The notes beneath the pieces are model-generated. The model was not told the DNA's origin. It searched no databases and saw nothing but the letters and a program-made list of their open reading frames with translations. A stretch of DNA of 5,010 nucleotides from Bacteroidota bacterium. Lineage in GTDB: Bacteria; Bacteroidota; Bacteroidia; B-17B0; Aurantibacillaceae. The stretch spans positions 1-5,010 of the forward strand of contig JANYBY010000351.1 of NCBI GenBank assembly GCA_025360565.1. Reading direction: 5' to 3'. Both the position numbers and the translations under genes were made by a program. Each line of letters opens with the position of its first letter. Positions within the stretch are counted from its first letter, which is position 1. Below, piece by piece: positions 1-5,010 of the stretch.

Positions 1-1328
1 TTTGTACCAACTGTATCAATAGTTATGCCCAATTTATCTTCTAAACACTTTTTAATATTTGGTAAAAACCCAAAAACGCCAATAGAACCGGTAATTGTAT
101 TGGGCTGCGCAAAAATCCTGTCGGCCGCACAGCTTATGTAATAACCACCACTTGCAGCGTAATTACCCATACTTACAATAAATGGTTTTGATTTTTTCGC
201 CAACGTAACTTCGCGCCAAATTACATCACTTGCTAAAGCGCTTCCGCCGGGCGAATTTACTCTGAACACGATCGCTTTTACCTTATCGTCCAATCTCGCG
301 TCCCTTATGGTTTTAGCGATCCTGGTACTGCCAATGTCCTCATTTTCTCCCTCACCGCTAATAATATTTCCTTCGGCATAAATTACCGCTATCTTTTTAT
401 CATTTAATTTAGAATCGTATTTTGTTTTACTTTCGTATTTACTCAGCTTCACTAAATTTAATTTATCTTTTTCGCCAATGCCTACCTTCTTTTTTAATTC
501 AAGCAGAACTTCGTCTTCGAATGCGGTAGCGTCAATCAGCTTACCCACTGCTGTTTCAGGGTCTCCTATCTCAAGGTTATTGGCCAATTTGTTTAACTGC
601 TCTACACTTAATTTTCTATCGGCGCTAATGCCTTCCAGTGCATTGTTCCAAATACTTCTTAAAAAGACCGATGCCTGTAAACGGTTTGATTGACTCATTT
701 TATCTAAAATAAAAGGTTCAATAGCACTTTTAAAACGCCCGTGCCTAAATGTTTGCGCTTCTATACCCAATTTTTCGAACGCGTTCTTAAAGAACATTAA
801 ACTCATTCCCAAACCTTTAAATTCCATTCCTCCCTGCGGATTTAAAAATACTTTTGTTGAAACCGAAGCCAGGTAATACTCGCGCTGGCCATAGTTTTCG
901 GAGTAGGCGTAAATAAATTTTCCTGCCTTTTTAAAATCAAGTAAACAATTACGAAGCTCTGTTAAATTTGCAAAACCGCCCCCGGCATCAATAATATCCA
1001 AATAAATTCCTTTAATGTTTGCATCGGTTTTTGCGAAATTTATTTTTTTGATCAGTGTGTTTAATCCTTGGCCTTCTTCTTCGCCCGAATACTTACTCAT
1101 TTTTTTTAGTTCGGTAAAAGGATCATCAATCTCACGATCAACAATGGGTCCGTTTAAAACAAAATGAATGACCGAATTTGCTTTTATTTTGGATGTTTCA
1201 TCCTTATCATCATTCATGCTGTTGCCTATGCTCGATTTAACGGCGCCTATAATGAGCAAAACGGCAATAATGGTGGCCGCTATTATTCCTATTACCGAGC
1301 CAAAAAAAGCTCCAAAAAATTGTTTCAT
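1..1328 (-). CDS. sppA: Signal peptide peptidase SppA, long (67K) type; C-terminus cut off by the window edge
   Basis: This is a membrane-bound serine protease that degrades signal peptides left in the inner membrane after preprotein processing. I translated the minus strand by hand: 442 codons are open from the ATG at 1328 down to the left edge. One hydrophobic segment at about residues 5-30 (rich in I, A, V, L) is the membrane anchor, with the rest expected outside the cytoplasm. The N-terminal S49 domain carries GRFKSAIEPF, whose Lys200 matches the catalytic Lys209 of E. coli SppA. The C-terminal S49 domain carries NSPGGS and then NYAASGGYYIS, whose Ser393 matches the nucleophile Ser409. 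Having Lys and Ser in separate domains is the hallmark of the long form; short SppA has only one domain. The family is about 585-620 residues, so roughly 145-175 residues are missing here. The start is secure: an in-frame TAA lies at 1344-1346 with no ATG between. No Shine-Dalgarno is visible. It is divergent from folK. Confidence 0.95.
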   Translation of the reverse strand, partial: MKQFFGAFFGSVIGIIAATIIAVLLIIGAVKSSIGNSMNDDKDETSKIKANSVIHFVLNGPIVDREIDDPFTELKKMSKYSGEEEGQGLNTLIKKINFAKTDANIKGIYLDIIDAGGGFANLTELRNCLLDFKKAGKFIYAYSENYGQREYYLASVSTKVFLNPQGGMEFKGLGMSLMFFKNAFEKLGIEAQTFRHGRFKSAIEPFILDKMSQSNRLQASVFLRSIWNNALEGISADRKLSVEQLNKLANNLEIGDPETAVGKLIDATAFEDEVLLELKKKVGIGEKDKLNLVKLSKYESKTKYDSKLNDKKIAVIYAEGNIISGEGENEDIGSTRIAKTIRDARLDDKVKAIVFRVNSPGGSALASDVIWREVTLAKKSKPFIVSMGNYAASGGYYISCAADRIFAQPNTITGSIGVFGFLPNIKKCLEDKLGITIDTVGT

Positions 1329-1403
1329 AATATCTAATTTTAATTATTTGTATTTCTTATCGCTTTGCCATGGGTATTAAAATACTTAACCAATGGCTTT
1401 TGC

Positions 1404-1411
1404 TATATTTG
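1404..1411 (+). promoter_or_regulatory. Candidate -7 element (TATATTTG) for the folK-kinase gene
   Basis: TATATTTG matches the Bacteroidota sigma-factor -7 consensus TAnnTTTG exactly. It lies 52 bp before the folK ATG, which would give a leader of about 45 nt. No TTG -33 word is found at the usual 17-23 bp upstream; the nearest, at 1365-1367, is 36 bp away. The assignment therefore rests on the -7 word and its position alone. Confidence 0.45.
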
Positions 1412-1423
1412 TAATTAATATAC

Positions 1424-1431
1424 CAAAGGTA
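1424..1431 (-). promoter_or_regulatory. Candidate -7 element (TACCTTTG on the minus strand) for sppA
   Basis: Read on the minus strand this is TACCTTTG, an exact match to TAnnTTTG. Transcription leftward from about 1418 would give sppA a leader of about 90 nt. I see no TTG -33 word at normal spacing. It faces the plus-strand candidate at 1404-1411 across 12 bp, so the two predicted start points nearly coincide. Confidence 0.45.
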
Positions 1432-1451
1432 CATCCGAAAATTAATTATAT

Positions 1452-1457
1452 AGGAAG
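1452..1457 (+). promoter_or_regulatory. Shine-Dalgarno-like AGGAAG before the folK-kinase gene
   Basis: AGGAAG ends 6 nt before the ATG at 1464, which is workable Shine-Dalgarno spacing. Bacteroidota rarely depend on such sites, and sppA and gldC have no comparable one, so its use is uncertain. It does agree with the chosen start. Confidence 0.3.
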
Positions 1458-1463
1458 ATAAGT

Positions 1464-2540
1464 ATGAACGAGGCTTTTTTATGTTTGGGCGGAAATTTAA
1501 GCAACCGAGCGCAAATTTTGGATGATTGCATAACCTTAATTGAGCAGGATTGCGGTAGCATTGTTAAAAGGTCGAAATTATACGAAACGGAGGCCTGGGG
1601 CAGCAGATCAAAGCACAAATTTTTGAACCAAATTGTTAAAGTAAAAACAAAATTAAATGCCCGGCAATTATTAAAAAAACTGCTTGCAATTGAAATTCTT
1701 TTGGGAAGAATAAGAGTTGACCCCAGCGGAAAAAAAAATGCCGACCGTTTAATTGATATTGATATTTTATTTTTTAATAGTGATGTTATAAAAAGCGAAA
1801 CCCTCGTGGTTCCTCATCCCCGCTTGCATCTAAGGAATTTTGTTTTAAAACCTTTTATGGATGTGGATAAAAATTTTATTCACCCTATATTAAATAAACC
1901 AATAAAAAAATTATTTAAAGAATGTGCCGATCGTTTAACGGTAAAAGAATATGATCCAATAAACTATATTTGTGTGGAGGGAAATATTGGTTCGGGCAAA
2001 ACCACTTTGGCAAAAGAACTTGCAGCAGAATTAAATGGTAAATTTATACCTGAGCAATTCGAGAAAAACGACCTATTGCCCCTGTTTTATAAAGATCCCC
2101 GGGGTTATGCATTTCCGCTTGAATACAGTTTTTTATTGAACCGTTATACCCAGCTCAAAAACGCGTTTGCCAAACAAACCAAATTACTTGTAAGCGATTA
2201 CAGTTTTAATAAATGTTTATGGTTTGCCGAATTAAACCTGAATAAAAAAGATTTTTTGTTCTTTAAAAAACACTTTGCCGCCATTAGTTTACAATTACCA
2301 AAACCGGATCTTATTATTTATTTAAAAACGTCGGTTAAGAACCTGCAAAAAAATATCCGATCAAGAGGCAGAGCTTATGAAAATAATATAACAGCCAAAT
2401 ACTTAAGCCATATTGATGAAAGATATATTACGGGTATTCAAAAATTAGATTCGCCAAAAAAACTGGTTATTACAATAAAAAAATACAAAGCAGGGCTTAA
2501 TAAAGAGCTGATAAAAAACATAAAAGAATACCTTAACTAA
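1464..2540 (+). CDS. folK: Bifunctional protein: HPPK (FolK) domain fused to a deoxynucleoside kinase domain
   Basis: Residues 1-160 form 6-hydroxymethyl-7,8-dihydropterin pyrophosphokinase, which transfers pyrophosphate from ATP to the pterin just before dihydropteroate synthase in folate synthesis. Residues aligning with E. coli HPPK catalytic positions are present: LGGNLSNR (8-15), E77, R82, R84, R95, the metal-binding pair D98 and D100 in DIDIL, then H118 and R124. Residues 166-358 form a deoxynucleoside kinase-like domain: P-loop GNIGSGKTT (173-181), probable catalytic base E197 in PEQF, DYSF (245-248) where relatives usually have (D/E)RS, LPKPDLIIYL (278-287), and an Arg-rich lid with R299, R301, R303 and E306. 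Only about ten residues join the domains, so it is a compact fusion. An in-frame TAA at 1443-1445 supports the ATG at 1464. The protein should be cytoplasmic. FolK activity looks secure; the nucleoside specificity of the kinase half cannot be read from sequence. Confidence 0.93.
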   Translation: MNEAFLCLGGNLSNRAQILDDCITLIEQDCGSIVKRSKLYETEAWGSRSKHKFLNQIVKVKTKLNARQLLKKLLAIEILLGRIRVDPSGKKNADRLIDIDILFFNSDVIKSETLVVPHPRLHLRNFVLKPFMDVDKNFIHPILNKPIKKLFKECADRLTVKEYDPINYICVEGNIGSGKTTLAKELAAELNGKFIPEQFEKNDLLPLFYKDPRGYAFPLEYSFLLNRYTQLKNAFAKQTKLLVSDYSFNKCLWFAELNLNKKDFLFFKKHFAAISLQLPKPDLIIYLKTSVKNLQKNIRSRGRAYENNITAKYLSHIDERYITGIQKLDSPKKLVITIKKYKAGLNKELIKNIKEYLN

Positions 2541-2579
2541 GTTTTTATAGTTATAAAAAAAGGATAAATTTAAACACTT

Positions 2580-4487
2580 ATGTTTTCACAAAGATCAATA
2601 TTAATAGCCGCGTTTAGTTTATTTTGCGGTTTAATTCGGGCGCAGATCATGGTTATTGGCCACAACCAGATCAATAACGAAAAGTTAACCAATACATATA
2701 TAACTGTTCGCGATGACAGTAAGCAAATACAAGCCTTGAACACAAAAAATTCGGGAGACTTTAAACTAAAATTAAACTTCGGCAAAATATTTCGTATTTA
2801 TTTTCAGAACCCGAATTGTCCGGTTATGTTTTTAGAAATTATCGCTAATAATATTCCGGAAGAAAAATTTTCGTATTTAATGACACATGAATTAAATGTG
2901 CCGTTCTATTACAAAGATGATGAGGATGTGGACACGACCATTTTTTCGAGGCCATTCTCGAAAATAATTTTTGATGGCGAAACAAAAATGGTTGAAGATA
3001 CCGCGTACCGTACCGCGTTCGATAAAAAGATCATTAAAGGAAAAGTATTTATTGATGAGAACGCAAGCGCAGCCAAACAAGCCGAATTACCCGTTGTAAT
3101 TGCCGGCCGAGCCGTATTAAATAACGATATTAAATTACACTTGATAAACAAAACTGTTGTGTTGTGTAATAAAAAAGGCCAACCCGTTAAAAGCACAAAA
3201 ACAAACCGGTTTGGAGCCTTTACATTTACCGGTGTAAAGTTTTCTGAATTCGGAAAAATAAAAATTGAATCGAAAGAAAGCGACCTTAACAACGGTATGG
3301 TGAGTGTTTTTAGCAGTAAAGATAAACAGGTAAGCAGCGCTAAATGCGTAAATAATATTTGCGAAATAAGTTTAACCGATGAGCAGGCTAAAAATTTAAT
3401 TGACAATTATTATACCACCAATATTGGCGGAAAATTAATTCTTGCATCAAACAATTCAAAAAAGTTTTATGCCAACAAAACCGTTTACCTCTCTAACAAA
3501 AAAAATACTGTTATCAGAAAAACTACCACCAATGTAATTGGTACTTTTGTATTTGAAGATATAAAACCCGACCATCAGTATTTTGTTGGGATTGATGCGA
3601 AAGAAGCGGGCCCTGGCGAAAAAATAGACTTTTTAAATAAGGACGATAAGCTCGTGGCTAATTTGGATACACTTGCCGCGGGAAGACGATCACTAAAAAT
3701 AAAAACCGATTACAACACAACGTTTAACGACATTTCTATTGCCGATGAAGAAATGAAAATGAACGTAAAAGCTAAATTATTCGGCGATAATACCAATAAC
3801 CCTATTGGAAAACTGAAAATATTATTATTAAGCGATACCTATATGGTAATTGACAGTGCGCTAACCGACGACTTTGGGACCTTTCGCTTTAAGTATCTTC
3901 CATTCTTAAAACGTTTTTATTTAAGTGCCGAAAACTCTAATAATATTTTAGATGTATTTAATAATATTTTGATCTACAGTAACGATGATAATCTGATGAA
4001 AATTATGACCCATGAAAAAGGTTCGAAGTTTATTTATAAACCAATTCCTATTGACATGAGCAAACTAAAAGAAATTGAAATTGAGGATCCGTGGCTTGAA
4101 TTGTACGAGGGCAAAAAATCTACTGTTACCAATAATACCATTATTGAAAATATTTTATTCGATAACAATAAGTACGATCTTCTGCCCCAAGCAAAAGAGA
4201 TTTTAGATAAAGTTATATTGGTTTTAAATGCCAACAAAAAAATTAAGCTCGAATTAAGTGCGCATACCGATAGTAAAGGGATGGATGCGGATAATTTAAA
4301 ATTGAGTCAAATGCGTGCTAAAACAGTAAGGTTGTATGTAGCAGCAGCCGGCATTGATGAGTCGAGGCTGATCTCAATCGGTTACGGAGAAGCAAAACCA
4401 TTGAATAAATGCGGTAACAATGTACCCTGTACGGAAATTGAATACGCGCAAAACAGGCGGGTTGAATTTAAGATATTGGAGGAGTAG
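2580..4487 (+). CDS. Exported OmpA-domain protein with carboxypeptidase-regulatory-like repeats
   Basis: Probably a periplasmic or outer-membrane-associated protein that binds peptidoglycan; its precise role is unknown. Residues 1-21 are a signal peptide with hydrophobic core ILIAAFSLF and a likely cut after IRA (before Q22). Cys16 lacks a lipobox, so this is not an obvious lipoprotein. Residues 25-450 hold about four similar beta-rich units at about 28-78, 175-232, 283-340 and 393-450. Units two to four share a pattern of an NKTVxLxNKK-like strand followed by TxxxGxFxF, as in TTNVIGTFVFED, typical of carboxypeptidase-regulatory-like folds. Residues 520-633 are an OmpA C-terminal domain: ILFDNNKYDL, HTD with D564, R579 in MRA exactly 15 residues later (the D/R pair that contacts diaminopimelate in Acinetobacter OmpA), GYGEAKP and NRRVEF. 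Cys611 and Cys617 flank a loop and may pair. No N-terminal beta-barrel is evident. An in-frame TAA at 2571-2573 fixes the start. It lies 39 bp after folK, so co-transcription is possible. Confidence 0.9.
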   Translation: MFSQRSILIAAFSLFCGLIRAQIMVIGHNQINNEKLTNTYITVRDDSKQIQALNTKNSGDFKLKLNFGKIFRIYFQNPNCPVMFLEIIANNIPEEKFSYLMTHELNVPFYYKDDEDVDTTIFSRPFSKIIFDGETKMVEDTAYRTAFDKKIIKGKVFIDENASAAKQAELPVVIAGRAVLNNDIKLHLINKTVVLCNKKGQPVKSTKTNRFGAFTFTGVKFSEFGKIKIESKESDLNNGMVSVFSSKDKQVSSAKCVNNICEISLTDEQAKNLIDNYYTTNIGGKLILASNNSKKFYANKTVYLSNKKNTVIRKTTTNVIGTFVFEDIKPDHQYFVGIDAKEAGPGEKIDFLNKDDKLVANLDTLAAGRRSLKIKTDYNTTFNDISIADEEMKMNVKAKLFGDNTNNPIGKLKILLLSDTYMVIDSALTDDFGTFRFKYLPFLKRFYLSAENSNNILDVFNNILIYSNDDNLMKIMTHEKGSKFIYKPIPIDMSKLKEIEIEDPWLELYEGKKSTVTNNTIIENILFDNNKYDLLPQAKEILDKVILVLNANKKIKLELSAHTDSKGMDADNLKLSQMRAKTVRLYVAAAGIDESRLISIGYGEAKPLNKCGNNVPCTEIEYAQNRRVEFKILEE

Positions 4488-4493
4488 GCCCAT

Positions 4494-4527
4494 CCTAAAT
4501 CCTTCCCAAAGGGAAGGACTTTAGAGG
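4494..4527. repeat. Intergenic hairpin after the OmpA-domain gene; likely dispersed palindromic repeat or terminator
   Basis: TCCTTCCC (4500-4507) and GGGAAGGA (4511-4518) are perfect 8-bp arms around an AAA loop. The stem extends outward by CTAAA pairing with TTTAG (4520-4524) past a single unpaired C at 4519, giving 13 base pairs in all. It starts 7 bp after the stop codon of the OmpA-domain gene. There is no T tract on either side, so it is not a classical intrinsic terminator. Similar CCTAAA-hairpin-TTTAG palindromes recur between genes in many Bacteroidota genomes as I recall them, but copy number cannot be tested within this window. Confidence 0.65.
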
Positions 4528-4548
4528 CAAAACCCGGAAGAGGGATTT

Positions 4549-4599
4549 GAAACTTCATACAAACACGAAACAAAAAACCTGGAACAAGAAACAAGAAAT
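4549..4599. repeat. GAAAC-rich degenerate short repeat upstream of gldC
   Basis: GAAAC occurs at 4549-4553, 4567-4571 and 4588-4592, with variants GGAAC at 4581-4585 and GAAAT at 4595-4599. The last three are spaced seven bases apart as GAACAA, GAAACAA, GAAA. The tract is purine-rich, almost free of T, and has no coding potential. It occupies the space where a gldC leader or promoter would be expected; no TAnnTTTG word is found between 4488 and 4604. Confidence 0.45.
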
Positions 4600-4604
4600 A
4601 TTAA

Positions 4605-4928
4605 ATGAAAACAACAGAAATAACTTTTAGAGTAACAGTTGACGAAAACCATTTACCCTTAAAAATTGAATGGGATGCCCCTGATTCGGGCGAAAAAAGC
4701 GAATGCAAAAGCGTAATGGTTGCCCTATGGGATGCCAAAGAGAACAATACCCTCAGGATAGATTTGTGGACAAAAGAAATGACAGTTGATGAAATGAAAA
4801 AATTTTATCATCAAAACATTATGACTTTAACCGATACTTACATAAGAGCTACCAACGACAACACAACTGCTGATGCCGTAAAAAAATATTTTACCCAGAT
4901 CGGGAAAGATATTGGGGTGTTGAAGTGA
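4605..4928 (+). CDS. gldC: Gliding motility protein GldC
   Basis: A small soluble protein of 107 residues, matching the usual GldC length of about 110. It has no signal peptide or membrane segment and should be cytoplasmic. The strongest family signature is RIDLWTKEMTVDEMKKFYHQ (residues 51-70), preceded by an N-terminal strand pattern (EITFRVTVDENHLPLKIEWDA) and VMVALWDAKENN, as I recall from Flavobacterium GldC. GldC supports but is not strictly required for gliding in Flavobacterium johnsoniae, and it is retained in many non-gliding Bacteroidota, so its presence does not prove motility. In F. johnsoniae it lies next to gldB; here the upstream neighbour is an OmpA-domain gene and no gldB is in view. 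A TAA at 4602-4604 directly abuts the ATG in frame, so the start is secure. No Shine-Dalgarno or clear promoter is visible. Confidence 0.87.
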   Translation: MKTTEITFRVTVDENHLPLKIEWDAPDSGEKSECKSVMVALWDAKENNTLRIDLWTKEMTVDEMKKFYHQNIMTLTDTYIRATNDNTTADAVKKYFTQIGKDIGVLK

Positions 4929-4980
4929 AACTTTGCCAAAGTTTTGGAACATTTCCAAAGTTTGGAACTTTGGAAATGTT
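4929..4980. repeat. Compound palindromic and direct-repeat element immediately after gldC
   Basis: The element begins at the base after the gldC stop codon. A 15-bp perfect inverted repeat, AACATTTCCAAAGTT (4948-4962) and AACTTTGGAAATGTT (4966-4980), has a TGG loop. To its left, AACTTTG (4929-4935) and CAAAGTT (4937-4943) form a 7-bp palindrome around one C. Overlaid on these is a direct repeat: CCAAAGTTTTGGAAC (4936-4950) recurs as CCAAAGTTTGGAAC (4955-4968), differing by one T. There is no T tract after the hairpin on either strand. It may end gldC transcription, act as a bidirectional RNA hairpin, or be a copy of a dispersed intergenic repeat. The remaining 30 bp to the window edge show only A-rich sequence. 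Confidence 0.75.
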
Positions 4981-5010
4981 ATTAACCCTCTACAAAAAAA
5001 GAAAAATTCA

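Noticed and set aside
478..693. 71-codon plus-strand open frame within sppA
   Set aside because: Antisense shadow of sppA, Ser/Leu-rich as expected from the complement, with no family signature.
1168..1380. 70-codon plus-strand frame covering the sppA start
   Set aside because: Its hydrophobic stretch is the complement of the SppA membrane anchor; there is no independent support.
2542..2559. TTTTTATA / TATAAAAA inverted repeat between folK and the OmpA-domain gene, considered as a terminator
   Set aside because: The stem is entirely A-T with a minimal loop, would be very unstable and is expected by chance in such AT-rich DNA.
2565..2572. TAAATTTA as a -7 element for the OmpA-domain gene
   Set aside because: It misses the final G of TAnnTTTG and ends 7 bp before the ATG, leaving almost no leader.
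2616..2634. Cys16 of the OmpA-domain protein as a lipoprotein acylation site
   Set aside because: The preceding residues S-L-F do not fit a lipobox, and a normal signal peptidase I site (IRA before Q22) follows.
2909..3406. 165-codon open frame on the minus strand inside the OmpA-domain gene
   Set aside because: It lies wholly antisense to a well-supported gene, its translation matches no family I recognise, and it is explained by the AT-rich codon bias of the real gene.
4382..4594. 70-codon minus-strand frame crossing the OmpA gene end and the intergenic hairpin
   Set aside because: It runs through repeat sequence and antisense to the conserved OmpA motifs, with no recognisable family.
4929..4980. 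CRISPR array or phage attachment site after gldC
   Set aside because: Only two imperfect short direct repeats occur with no spacer regularity, and no integrase, tRNA or cas gene is in view.

Overview
The window reads as chromosomal, housekeeping DNA from a low-GC member of the Bacteroidota, probably a Flavobacteriia/Cytophagia/Sphingobacteriia-type lineage. The evidence is a clear gldC gene, a family confined to that phylum; an HPPK domain fused to a deoxynucleoside kinase domain; a secreted protein with carboxypeptidase-regulatory-like repeats and a C-terminal OmpA domain; TAnnTTTG-type -7 promoter words; and generally weak Shine-Dalgarno sequences. Nothing in the sequence points to a phage, plasmid, insertion sequence or CRISPR array.

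Layout. Positions 1-1328 (minus strand) hold the N-terminal three quarters of a long-form (67K-type) signal peptide peptidase SppA, whose C-terminus lies off the left edge. Positions 1329-1463 are a divergent intergenic region with two candidate -7 elements that face each other. Positions 1464-2540 (plus) encode a two-domain FolK-deoxynucleoside kinase. After a 39-bp gap, 2580-4487 (plus) encodes a 635-residue exported protein with about four beta-sandwich repeats and an OmpA-like peptidoglycan-binding domain. Positions 4488-4604 carry a strong hairpin followed by a GAAAC-rich degenerate repeat and no gene. Positions 4605-4928 (plus) encode GldC. Positions 4929-4980 form a dense palindromic and direct-repeat element, and 4981-5010 is featureless A-rich sequence.

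How the genes relate. They do not form one pathway. SppA clears membrane-embedded signal peptides after secretion. The FolK-kinase fusion joins a folate biosynthesis step with deoxynucleoside salvage, both of which feed DNA precursor supply. The OmpA-domain protein is probably a periplasmic or outer-membrane protein tethered to peptidoglycan. GldC is a small soluble protein associated with the gliding machinery. The three plus-strand genes could be partly co-transcribed (39-bp and 117-bp gaps), but the hairpin after the OmpA gene argues for at least partial separation before gldC.

No clearly novel multi-gene system is visible. The points most worth a second look are the palindromic intergenic elements, the FolK-kinase fusion with its Tyr in place of the usual Arg in the kinase (D/E)RS motif, the face-to-face promoter words, and the multi-repeat OmpA protein beside gldC.
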